From contig WPIO01000168.1 in NCBI GenBank assembly GCA_009760855.2, positions 303,001 through 367,000 of the forward strand: a stretch of 64,000 bases of DNA. The letters run 5' to 3'. Origin of the DNA: Cristatella mucedo (lineage: Eukaryota; Bryozoa; Phylactolaemata; Cristatellidae). The notes beneath the pieces are model-generated. The model saw only the letters and a program-made list of their open reading frames with translations. It had not been told where the DNA came from and made no database searches. Of this stretch, positions 11,139 to 22,700 are shown piece after piece; positions within the stretch are counted from its first letter, which is position 1, and each line of letters opens with the position of its first letter. Position numbers and translations under genes: made by a program.

Positions 11139-12483
11139 TTGCACTTGATAAAGCGCCCTCAGAGAATTTAATCTCGCTCTAGGCGCTTTACAGTTGCTGT
11201 AAAGTGAAATGCAATTGAATGGTAAGTAAAATCATGCTTGAAAAAAAAAATGAATAGTATGGTTAGGGGTGAAATGAACAGGGTCAGCATGGAAATGTGG
11301 TTAGGGGCAGCATGCACAGTGTCAGCACGCATAAGCACATCAAGGACGAATCAAAGGGACCCACTAAATGCTGTCCTAAATAGGTGTGTTTTTAAGTTTC
11401 TTTTAAATGTGGTCAGGTCAGGGGATGTTCTGACGCAGGTCGAGAGGGAGTTCCAGGCTTTGGGAGCATACGAGCTAAATGCACGGTCTCCAAAGGATTT
11501 AAGGCTTGTACGAGGTATTTCCAGACTGTTGGATTCCGAAAAGCGGGTGGTACGATGCTTGGCCTGATTGGGGAGTATATCTGAAAGATAGGCTGGAGCC
11601 ATAGAATAAAGAGACCTAAAAGTGAGCGACAAAACCTTGAAGTCAATCCGTTGCTTGACTGGTAGCCAGTGCAGGTCGGCGAGAAGTGGAGAAATGTGAC
11701 AACTGCGACGCTCACGACAGACAAGCCTAGCTGCAGAGTTTTGCACCAGCTGCAATCGCCTGATCGCACCTGCTGGTAGGCCAGTAAGCAGTGAGTTGCA
11801 GAAGCCGTGACGGGATGTCACGAATGCATGGACCAACTTGGACGTGGTATCCTTATCTAAACAAGCCCGAATTTTAGCAATGTTATGAAGCTGAAAATAG
11901 GCAGATTTGACTGTGGAGCTGATGTGGTCGTCTAACGAGAGGTCGCTTTGGAATATGACACCTAGATTTCGAGCTGATTCAACTGGAGATATGCTGGCAG
12001 AGCCAATTTTGAGAGTCAGCCTTTCCAATTTCTGAATCACACTGGGTTTGCCCATAACTAGTAAGTTATTTTTATCATCGTTTAGTTTTAGAAAATTTGC
12101 TGCCATCCATGTGCGGATGTCATCAATGCATGCAGCAAGTGAGTTTAGAGAATTTGAGGTGCTCGAAGGCTGGATCAATGGTGTCGAAGGCAGCAGACAG
12201 ATCTAGCAGAGCTAAGGCAGTGACATTCCCGTCGTCGTTGCCACGTAGAATGTCATTGTTAACACGGAGGAGAGCAGTTTCAGTAGAGTGCTGCCTCTTG
12301 AAACCTGATTGAAATGTTTCTGACATTCCATTATTTTCAATATGTTCAACTAGCTGCTTAGCAACAATTTTTTCAAGAATCTTTGATAAGAACGGAAGAA
12401 GAGAAACTGGACGATAGTTTGCTAGGACCTCTGTGTTTAATCCAGGCTTTTTAAGAATAGGTCTAACGATTGCCGATTTGAAG
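9821..12483 (-). mobile_element. LINE family B copy B3, split by a nested LINE A4
   Basis: A minus-strand family B element. The tail and 3' UTR start at 9821 (TAATGTAATGTATCTCCG), and the C-terminal ORF block is 9876-10448. Older RT parts ([17 protein letters not shown], YAxDTQLY region, [11 protein letters not shown]) run to about 11107. Family A sequence interrupts from 11108 to about 12175. Family B then resumes in the SAAFDTID region (12176 onward) and reads [13 protein letters not shown] to the 5' break at 12483, in the [10 protein letters not shown] segment. There are frameshifts, for example near 10490. The N-terminus and endonuclease are missing. Confidence 0.85.
11108..12175 (-). mobile_element. 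LINE family A copy A4 nested inside B3
   Basis: A 5'-truncated family A element with an (AAT)n tail at 11108-11138, the 3' hairpin at about 11152-11192 and a 275-codon open frame (11351-12178). The frame starts right after the YADD block ([10 protein letters not shown]) and ends FSGSL. It sits inside family B sequence at a point where other B copies read GTGATCAACGG. Short GATCAA repeats on both sides (about 11104-11109 and 12173-12178) look like a target-site duplication. Confidence 0.85.
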
Positions 12484-12894
12484 ATAAAAATAAGTGCTTC
12501 GGTATGACTATCGCCAATTAAGTCTAGACGCTGAGATTAGTGCAATATGTCTGCGGAGATTCCACGGAAATTATCTTCTAGAATTTATTAAACTCTCGTG
12601 GCCTAAAATTGAGTAAGTGTGTATTAGCCACTGCTTCACTAAGACTCTTTTAAACAAAAGCGGCGTAAATAGCGGAGCTAGTGCTTTAAAACATATGAAA
12701 CATATCAATAGAGCTGACATTGACGCACAGATTACGACAAAAACTCGTAGGTAGGCACGGCAACCGTATCCCAATATGAACACCAACGGCTTTGAGTAAA
12801 CTGAGCTTGAGCTACTTGTGCCCTACTTTCAGCATTAGAACTTGGGGGATTCAAAACTGCAGCTTGGACGACAGGCTACCAGGAGGCGGAGACA

Positions 12895-13422
12895 GTGACG
12901 ACTGATGACAAAAAGTGTGGCTGCGGACGCGTCCTGACTGGTAGCGCCGCCAAGCAAGCCGTTACGCTGGCTGTGCGTTCGATACTTCAAATAAATAGGC
13001 AGAAAAGAGTAAAAACAGAAGCGCTGCTGCTTTGTAGGCGTTGCAGCAGATACTACCTCAGAGCTGCGGCCAAGGCAAGCTACCTTGGAGAGGCATTTGA
13101 GGCATTCTATAGCCGTAACTCCCTCGTAGAGTTTTTTATTTTTAATAAGAGCTGTTGGCTAATAATGATAATAATATTAACACACTTGATAAAGCGGCCT
13201 CAGAGAACTCAATCTCGTCTTGGCACTTTAAATTTTCTGCAAAGGAAGCATGATCGAACGAGTAGTGGTAGCATGCTCAATGACAATAAGCACAACATGT
13301 TTAGATGTGACAGGCACAGGGTCAACAGGCAAATGCGGCTAGTGGCAGGATGTATAGTGTTCATCATGCATAAGTACATAAAGGACGAATCAAGTGGACC
13401 CACTAAATGCCGAGATAAATAG
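12895..13422 (+). CDS. Hypothetical small ORF with CxC and CxxC pairs
   Basis: An open frame whose first about 85 codons are unique sequence and whose remainder (from about 13156) is antisense LINE A5, so any real product would be shorter. The unique part has a CGCG motif near residues 8-11 and CRRC near 47-50, followed by an Ala/Tyr/Leu-rich segment (SRYYLRAAAKASYLGEAF). The two Cys pairs resemble a zinc ribbon, but I recognise no family. It could be a lone exon, a fossil or chance. Confidence 0.2.
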   Translation: MTTDDKKCGCGRVLTGSAAKQAVTLAVRSILQINRQKRVKTEALLLCRRCSRYYLRAAAKASYLGEAFEAFYSRNSLVEFFIFNKSCWLIMIIILTHLIKRPQRTQSRLGTLNFLQRKHDRTSSGSMLNDNKHNMFRCDRHRVNRQMRLVAGCIVFIMHKYIKDESSGPTKCRDK

Positions 13423-13722
13423 GTGCGTTTTAGTTTCTTTATGTGGTCAATTCAGGGGGATGTCATGACACAAGTCGAAAGTGAGTTCCACGCTTTGTGA
13501 GCATACAAACGAAAGGGGCGGTCTGCAAAGGATTTTAGGTTATTGCGAGGTATAGATGAACGATTAGATTCCGAAAAGGGGGTGGTATGACGCTTAGACT
13601 GGTGGAGCAGTAAATCTGATAGGTAGGCTGGAGCCAAAGAATGAAGGGACCTAAAAGTGAGCGACAAAACCTTGAAGTCAATGCGTTGCTTGACTGGTAG
13701 CCAGTGCCGATCGGCGAGAAGT
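13156..13722 (-). mobile_element. LINE family A copy A5 (diverged subfamily)
   Basis: A minus-strand, 5'-truncated copy: an AAT-rich tail, a worn 3' hairpin (about 13192-13234), a 3' UTR with GACAATAAGCACAACATG, then the C-terminal coding region with frameshifts (AHKAWNSL, SLAPAYLSDLL). It belongs to a subfamily whose 3' UTR carries CATGCTCAATGACAACAAGC-like text, also seen at 34.4 and 59.1 kb. Confidence 0.8.
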
Positions 13723-13724
13723 TA

Positions 13725-14557
13725 AGGTGCTCTGGCGTGCGATGGCGGCGCGACGGAGAACGAAACCTCCACAAGCGAGTTGTGTTGACGAAGACGGCTG
13801 TATTGCATTACACACGGGCAACGCAAGCGTGCGAGCATACCTACAGATGTAGTTGCCGTCGTAGAAGCAGCTCCGGAACGCGCGGAAAGAAGAGGAAAAG
13901 AGTTAGAGGGTGAGAGAGGATAGTGTCCACACAGGCCGGTGGGCAAGCAGAAAGTTTCTCGCTGCAGGACTACTGGGTAACGCGACCACAGCTGACCAGT
14001 TCCAATTAAATCCAGCTTAATTAGCCAATGCTGTCCAACTGCAGCGCCTAATGAGGTGGTGCTCAGCGCGCCCGTTGGCCGGGCGGAGTGGGTGTGAGTC
14101 CGGCTGGGGCGGAACAGCATTGAGGGCGTGGCCACGCCCACAGTCTGGCCGTGGTAGTGGGCTCGAGCCACCGGCATACGTTGCCGCTATAAAAATAAGG
14201 TGTTGTATAAAGATATTATCATTATTATTATTATGTAAATCTTCGAGGCGCGTTCTCTCAGTTGTGCTTATCATCGTCATTAATTTTGCTCGAGCGCAGT
14301 TTGCCCATTGCGCGGACAAAGCGGTGAGCGGCCGGGGGCGGAACAACATGGCGGCGATGCCGCGCCCACAGGCGAAGAACTTACTCTCGCGGATCAACAT
14401 TTTCTGCGGCTCATTAGTAAAAATGAAAACCGATAAAAATAATTGTTTTATTGCTCTAATATGTAAATATAGCTTTTTATGAAGTTATTTATTTTTAATC
14501 TCTTAAATTTTTGTATCAGATAGCGACAGACCGTCACACCTGGTTCGAATTTCCAAA
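13725..14557 (+). promoter_or_regulatory. GC-rich upstream/5' region of the FET gene
   Basis: CpG-rich sequence ends just before the FET start codon. YY1-like motifs (AACATGGCGGC at 14345-14355 and CAAAATGGCGC at 14554-14564) lie upstream of and across the start codon, and a GC-box-like GGGGGCGGA occurs near 14334. A TATAAAAA string at 14188-14195 is adjacent to an ATT-rich stretch that may be a worn LINE tail, so I do not rely on it as a TATA box. The transcription start cannot be placed. Confidence 0.4.
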
Positions 14558-16703
14558 ATGGCGCAACGTAAGTTCAAGCAGCGATCCGGAGAACAGCCTA
14601 TGTCGACATATAATGTATTGCCTGTTGTGGTTAGCGTTTGACTTTAGAAATTTGGAAGCGTTTTGTTTTGCTTGATCATGATGTATTTCTTGCTGATAGT
14701 GGTAATGGCTTCTTTCTTCGATACCGGCACTGTTAAAATGGCGCTTCCCGGTGCCACCACGTTCTAACGTCTTTGATTAACTGCTTAAGACCTCGCTATA
14801 CCCGTTTATCATTGCGTTCATTTTACTGTGTGGTGACTTTGATGAACCCTGCTGGCTCTAACGTGAGTGATTCAGCAGCAGATGGATGTTCTTGGCGAGT
14901 TGTCCCGTACCTGCTGCGTAGGTACCGTATGAAAAATGATTTGAATATCGATACGCTAAGGCTGGCTTCCAAAGCTTGTACCAAATCAACGCAACTTGTT
15001 TTTTATTGTGTTAACGTGGCATTAGAAATCGACCCGAGACGGGTTTTCGGCGATTGAGCTCTCGATAAATGCCTAGCGATGATTGCTAGAATGTCTTGCT
15101 GGGAAACCTGATTAATCGGGTGCAGTTTTTCAAAATTGATCAGTCTGTGTAGCATGCATATAAATAAGCAAAGGTAGCACGCCCTAGCATTACTCGATTA
15201 TGCATGTTCTCTTTGTATGAACTGCCCTCCTTGTTGTAGAGTATGGAGGTTATGGCCAGGCATCAGGCAACAGCAGTGGGTAAGTTACAGCTATTCTACT
15301 GCTATGTTACTGAGCTGTCGAAGCTTAAATATTGCTATCGACTGATATCGGATTATCTCTCCACTTGACATTTAAATGGGTCAAACGATTAGAAATTTAC
15401 TCGATCTGTGTGCATTATATCACTCGATGTCCTTTTCAGTCTATGTAGTAAAGTGTATATTTAAAAATCGCTGGTTGTTAAGACATATTGTGCTCAGTTT
15501 TCTTCACAGTATCGTTACTGTCGTTGTACGTAATGGTTTTTTCCATTTGTTCATATCCAATCAAATGAGCTTTTTAAAGTTGCATTAACAAATGTTGAAC
15601 GTTCTTATTCGTGCTTTCTTTTTAGCTCGTACGATGCTTATAGCGGAGGTGGATATGGAGGAGGCAACAGTGCTGGAGGAGGTTACTCGCAGACTGGCTA
15701 TGGGCAGGGTCAGGTGAGTGTAGATCTAATTGCTCAACTATTGTACCTGGAGTTGTCCCTTTTATGGATGCATAAAAGAGAGCAAGTAAGGCTTTGTAGT
15801 GGTGTCTGAGCCTTTTGGGGAACTCTTAGAGAAACTGTTAGTTGCCTAAAACAGCTGCAGAATGTAATGTCTTCTTTAGGGCGGTTCTTCTACGTACAGC
15901 AGTGGTAATGCAGGAGGAGGCAGCACGTACGACTCGAACAGTTATGGACAACGTTCCTCTCAACCTCAGAGCTACAGAGGTATGTGTGCTTTCAGAGGAT
16001 TGTTGTGGCTGTATAGAGGTTTGCATTTGTGTAAACGTTGATCCGGCGGTACCTCGGAGCTTTTGGCTGGCTCGTGCTGCCATGCAGCTGAGTAGACTGT
16101 ATGCTATGATCTTTTAGGTGTATGCATTCGTTTGCTAACTACTGTGGTGTGCATTACAGGCCAAGGCTCTGATGTGAGAGGTGGCTATGGACAGTCGAGT
16201 GAACCACAATCTTCGAACAGTGGTTATAGCGCTAGCACTGGTGCTGGTGGTTCCGGCAATGCAGCTGGCGGAAGCTCTGGATCTAGCTATGGACAGTCTG
16301 GTGCATCTAGCTATGCTGATAGGAACAATGATAGGGGCTCCAGCTATGGAGGCGAGCGCTCATCGTCGGGCTACGGTGGGGATCGTTCGGCCAGTTCCTA
16401 TGGAGGCGAGCGCTCGACAACAAGCTATGGCAGTGAACGGCCATCTGGTGGCTATAGTGGTGATCGTTCGTCCGGCTATAGTGGTGATCGCTCTGGCTCC
16501 GACTCGTATGGAGGAAGTCGTGGTGGTGATGGAGGTGAAAGGTCATCCGGCTATGGAGGTAGAAGTGACAGTGGTTACAGTGATCAGGGTAAGCTGTGCA
16601 GATGCTGGCTGCTCATGATTTGCTTCCAAGTAGCTTTGCTTTGTCATAATAATTGGTGCTGCTCTGTTATAGGAGGCAGAGGAGGAGGAGGAGGCAGCTA
16701 TGG
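14558..16703 (+). other. FET low-complexity (prion-like) domain, exons 1-6
   Basis: Exons 1-6 encode residues 1-232, dominated by Gly, Ser, Tyr, Gln, Asp and Arg. The repeated SYGGERS, GYGGDRS and GYSGDRS units (exon 5) differ from the plain SYGQQ repeats of vertebrate FUS by having an acidic-basic pair (ER/DR) after each tyrosine. The tyrosine spacing is typical of FET low-complexity domains known to self-associate. Confidence 0.85.
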
Positions 16704-19700
16704 GTATGTTTTTTTGCTGCTGCTTTTATGTTATCTTGATTTAGTGGTTGTTAAAATTGTGAGTTGGGTGGTATAGTATGTGCTGTATGTGTTCTGCTAG
16801 AGTGGGGATATTGGGATGTTGAGGAAATTGGTTGCTACGATAAGCTAAGCTACCTTGGTCCATAACTGGTTGAAGCACCTCGGGATCAATGGGTGTGACA
16901 TCGGCATTTAATATATATATATATATATATATAAGCGTTATGTCGCACACCAACCCCACTAAAAAATATTTTTATTGGTTGTATTGAGATGCTTCATCTT
17001 TGAATGTAAGACTACTACCTCGAAGGTACTGCTTTATGGTTTGTCGTGTCCGATCATTTCTATTGGTATTTACCATATTTTATCAGCAGATTTAATGGAT
17101 GATATCTGCACAAAAATGGGTCATTTAGTTGATCATGTCAAGTGGTTTTTATTAGTAAGCTGATACAGTGCTGGCCAGTGACAGCTTGGTGCAGGTTGGT
17201 TCTACCGGTCTAAATATTAACTTGATAACTAGTACGATATACTAGTACATGTGTCGTGTTTATTGGCAGTTCTTACCTCAACTCTCATGGGCGTATTCCG
17301 TTTTTGGGCTCCTGTTTATTAGTTGCATAATGATCCAGAAGCATTAGCCGGGCAGTACAGGGACAGGCCTGTACGTACGTTTGTTGCTCTGGTCAGCAAT
17401 AACTGGTCTATTGTGTGCTTAGGTGGCATCGAGGTTGGTTGGCGGTTTATATTCTAAGCGAGGCACCATTTATTGAAAGTCGCTTTCTGGAAAGTGTTTA
17501 TAAAACCGAGCTGATCGGGAACTGAACTGAGTTTTGCCTATGTCGTGAAGTAAGGTTCACTCACACTTGGGCAAGTCAAATAAGGTGATGGCTATACGTT
17601 GAACTTATACTTTTTTAGCTTGGCTTGCTTTGCTCTGCAGGTATATATATCTGCTATGTGTGTTGATACTGACTGTGTCTGGCAGTTTGTCTTCCAACAG
17701 GAGGTGTCCACCCATAGACAACAGGTTAAGCCTCGATTGCAGCACTGCCTGTTGATGAGCAGGCCTAGTGCATTGGGTTGACAGCATTCTGTTGCGTGTC
17801 GGTCTTGCTGTCCCAGAGTTTATATTGGGACTGACGAGACTGAAGCTGCTGGCTCAGCTTCATCATACCTGCTTCCAGCAGCAGCACAGTGATAGGTGAA
17901 AACTGATGTACGAGTTTAATGTTACAGAGGTGACAATAAACCAGCCTTCAACAAACGTGGTGGTAAGTGCAATGTGTTATCTACTTATGCCAGGCGTTAT
18001 TAGGCACCCTTTGGTTATTAAGCTGAAACAGGGGTACCGGGCTGACACGAGTCCTGTGCAGCCTGCTAGCTAAGACATACTTAGCACGTGGTAGCAATGA
18101 GTGAAAACATTGTGGGGCTGTTGGCATAAGGAAAGGGGATCTGTCTCGTTTGAATCATGGTGGAGTAAAAAAGTTAGTAGTTGACACGGTCATGCTTTCT
18201 GGTAACTTGGAACATGCACGCAGTTTTTGAAAGCTGTGATCTTGTTATGGCTTCAATCGGGTAGCAGTTCTTTCCATATTAATATGGCTTGGCCACTCGG
18301 GTTGACATCCAGGTTTGCTGTGTGTGTATTTATGTGTCCATATCACATAAAGTGTGGGCCTGGCTTACTTGACTACCTGGTATCCTCCTATTTCACTTGA
18401 TTGCATGTGAAGAGGTTCTACGAAATTAAGGTAATTGCCTTACAATGCCGACCTACCTATTCTATGTGATACTTGGGAAGCAAACCTTTCCCGGGACCTA
18501 TCAAGTAGAAGAAGCAAAATGGTTCACATTCTTGGGATAATGCTAGTTTGGTGTCGACTTATTTGAATTTGCCTATAGCCTTAATTATTATATTGCCCTT
18601 ATTACCTAGTTATGTCAAGTTTCACAAGAGTGATGGATAACACTTACGGTGGTTCTGTTGTCAAACTTGGCTAGACCTCATTCTTGACAGTACTTAATAG
18701 TTATCTTGATGGGTCACTTTTGATGGCACTGTCCTGTTATTATTGTCGATGTAGAGCTAACATGGCCTCCCTTTATCTTCTGGCAATTTTTTTACTCGTT
18801 TATACTTGGTGTCTGCAATATTCTTTGCTGGCTATTGGTGGTGTACCTTGCACCAGATCGTGGATGCACCACTTGCTGTATTCCTGATATCCTAACTTAG
18901 TGTCAGTGCTTGGGGGAGTTGGTTTAAAGCTCCATATTTTCATATGTAAGCTATATGTTAGTATGTTTTCCCATTACTCGAGTGAGTTGTGCGCCCTCGA
19001 TTGTAAACATCGTCATTGTGATCTGTTTTCCATTTGGTGTAATTAGCTGTATTTGATCCGTTTGCTTTAAACTGGACACCTATTATACAGTGTGAGTAGG
19101 TGCATTTGGTACCTGTGTTCGTTCTACACAGAAAACGTGAACCAGTAGTATAGGGTTGTCATCTATGCCAAGAAGGCTGTCTTTTAAAGCTTGGTGTATG
19201 TTCACGTGTGTGTGGCACCTCTGTCGGGCTAGCCTTCTCCAGCGTGTGCAACGTCCCCTAGGCATATGGCTTTTCCTAAAGCCCCGCTGGCTATTTATTT
19301 TTTGGTAATTGCAGCTGCCGTCTTTGCATGAATACTGATGGAGCTCTGGGCGTTTCGTAGCTTCACGAAATGGTCATGTTTTGCTGTTGCTCTCAGTTTG
19401 GTCTTGACGTATTGAAGGTGGAAGCAGTGGTGGCTTTGGGGACTCGTCTGACGACAGCATGGAAGTTCAGCAGGATACAGTATTTGTCTCAGGACTGGGT
19501 GACCGTGTAACAGCAGAGGACCTTGCACAATACTTTGGTCAGATTGGCATCATAAAGGTAATTTTGTCAACTTTCCTTTCAGCTTTTTCTGATTAGTGTC
19601 CGAGAAGGTAAAGGCACCTTTTTCTCACAGCATTTTGCTGGTCCTTGTGACACGTCTTTTGTTTGCTTATGCATGGTGAGACCGTGTTAGGCATTATGAC

Positions 19701-22700
19701 AATGCATGTTACCAGTGACCAGATGATTATGCTTTTTTTGCAGCTTATGTAACTGTCTAAAAAAAATATGTCCTGTGGTGCTATGCAAAAAGTATTATCA
19801 TTATTAATGACCTGACAGTAATCTCCAAAATGGTGAACTGCTTAGGTATCTTTCTTCTAAAGGCGAATCGTGTTGACATCGCATTGTATTTTGTTTGAAG
19901 AGAGACTCAGGCTCTTGCAATAATAATAATAATATTGCACTTGATAAAGTGCCCTCAGAGAACTTAATCTCTTTCTAGGCACTTTACATTTGCTGCAAAG
20001 TGATATGCAATGCAATCTGTTATAGAACTACAACGTGGTAGTTTTGTGAGAGCTTTATTAGTGGACAAGAACTTGTTATAACTCCGGAGTCACTCTAAAT
20101 GCTGTGGCAGCTTTGAATTTGAAAGTATGATATTGAGTGCTTTTTAATGTCTGTAATAAGGTCTCTTGGAAGAATTGAGCAAATCAAAGGCAAATTATTA
20201 GTGACTTTATCAGTATATGATGCTCATTATATTCGTGACTGTCAAGCCTATTGGGTGGATTGTAGTATTGAAGAGACCCTGCTCCCTCTCAATGTTTATT
20301 ATATGATTGTGTTAGTGTGCCATTTTAAGAAAACCTTTACATTTTTAAGAGACGGTTATTTCGTGCAGATGGACAAGAAGACCAACAAACCCAAGGTCTG
20401 GGTATACATGGATAAAGCCACAAATGCACCAAAGGGCGAGGCGACCATAACGTATGATGACCCTGCGACAGCCACAGCTGCAATCGACTGGTTCAACAGT
20501 ATGTTGCTTCCTCCTCCACATCCCTTTTCATGAATGAAATGCATAAAATGGCATCAAGTGTATACACTACTTAGTTCCCTGTTTTGACACGTGTAGTTGT
20601 TTCAGGTTTTCCCTATTGGCCCTTCTAATCGTTAAACAATACGGTTGTCCTCTGCTTCCAGATAAAGAATATCATGGAAATGTGATTAAAGTGGAGCTTG
20701 CCCAAAGAAAGCAAAGTGCGTGGAGCATGGGCCGCGGTGGCAGGGGAGGAGGTCGTGGCCGAGGCTTCGATCGAGGTGGTAGCAGGGGTGGAAGAGGAGG
20801 TGAGTAGTTTGTGCAGTTCTTGTCTTTATATATCTATCATTGGTGGCCATGACAATTATGTGCATCGTCTTACTGTCTACAAGGTTCGCGACTGTACATT
20901 ATTTTTTGTTTTAGGTTTTCGTCCACGTGACGATGACGGTATGCAATTGTGTAGCTTTTACTGATCTTGATGACCTGTTTTGTTTGACGCGTTCATGTTG
21001 TTTACTGTGTTTGCATCAGTTTGGTTTGAGCTGCAGTCTCATTTATGCAATAAAAAGCTATATCTTGCAAGAGGATTGTACATAGTAGCAGCTATTGCAT
21101 TTTAAAATTTTTTTTAGGAGATAATGGTGGCAGTAGTAGTGGTGGATTTGGCCGTCCTGGAGACTGGACCTGTCCCAACCCGTGAGTTGCATTGTGGGTC
21201 ACGTAGATGTCACGAATTTACCCAAATTGCCTTCTGACATTGCTATTCTTTTTGTATTGCAGATCTTGTGGTAATAACAATTTCTCTTGGAGAGACTCTT
21301 GCAATAGATGCCAGACTTCAAAGCCCGGTGGCAGCAGTGGTGGCGATGATGAATATGGCGGAGGTATGTGTGAGTGCTGCTTTAATCGGTATCTGTGTTC
21401 AGCAGCTATCACTCATTTGATGTCTCATTCCAACCGCGTACTCGCGGGTCAAGACTTTCTTTCATTTGAGTGATCTGTTTTGTGAGCGACTGATTCAGAG
21501 AGGTTTCTGTTTCATTTGATGCTGTAATTGTAGGTGGTGGCTTCAGGGGCCGAGGTCGTGGTGGTGGTGGTGGTGGATATGGTGGTGACCGTGGTCGAGA
21601 CGGAGGTAGTTATGGTGGAGGTCGCGGAGGAAGCTTTGGAAGAGGCGGAGGATATGGCGGAGGCAGCGGCGGAGGCAGCGGAGGTTATGGAGACCGGGAC
21701 TCTTATGGAAAGGACAGGTAATTTCGTCCAGTAAATATGACCTGGGGTTCCCAATCACAACTCATGCTGCTAGTGCTTCATTCTAAAAAGGATTGTTCCC
21801 AAGCTATTCAAATCATCCGTCATTTGACCAGAACACCGGTGTTAGCAAGCTATCAGTCGTCCTAGGCCGGTTTCCTGTATTCTCGTGGGTGGGGCAAGTG
21901 TATTTATGAGTTTTGTGGATTTCATAGGTCAGTTGTGTGCTATGTTGTCACTAACCATGTTTGCATGTTGACCATGTGAATGTCGCCTCTAACCATGTTT
22001 TGCTTTTCAGCATTGAGCCTGCTACTACAATCATTCGGTTATGCTTCCTTAACAGGATATGTGAAGTGCCTAGAAAGGAATGAGTTCCCTTAGGCTGCTA
22101 TAACAAGACTTATTATTACTAATCAAATGCTAAAACTGCTTTCCTCTACTTGGCTGGTGACCTCCTATTTTTGTTAATACTGCCATTGCCAAATGCCTGT
22201 CTGTCACGTCTTGGCTATCCTTGTAACAAGATCCTGCTTGTGCGATTAAGGTCAACCGTCAGCCTTCCTGTTGGGGCTCTGGCTGGGTTTAATCGCATGG
22301 TCATCTAGCTAATCTAGTGGCTGTCAGATCATTTAGAGGATCCTTCATCCATAGATAGACGTGTTTCTATATATAGTTGGTAGCACCTGGATGTTTTTAA
22401 AATGTGCTACTAAATGACGATAAATCAAACTCGTGTAAACTTGGTAAGTATTTTGTGTTTTGCTTCTAATTTGAGTTTTCATTAGGCAGTGACGTCAGTA
22501 CTCGTTTTCTAAATTGTGGTGTCCTAATTGCTTGACTTTAAACATTCAATTAGTAATGCTTCCTCAGCCTTCTGTCCGTATCTCGGCTACCTTTTGCACT
22601 TCTTTGCCACATGCTGTGGTAGTGACGGTGACTCCTGCCAAATTCTCTGTAGCCTTTGACCTGAGCACTGCTGACGCTGCTGCTCTTGTTTTGCAGTGCA

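Noticed and set aside
14188..14195. TATA box for the FET gene
   Set aside because: TATAAAAA is followed by an ATTATTATT stretch resembling a worn LINE A tail, and lies about 370 bp before the ATG; no supporting initiator seen.
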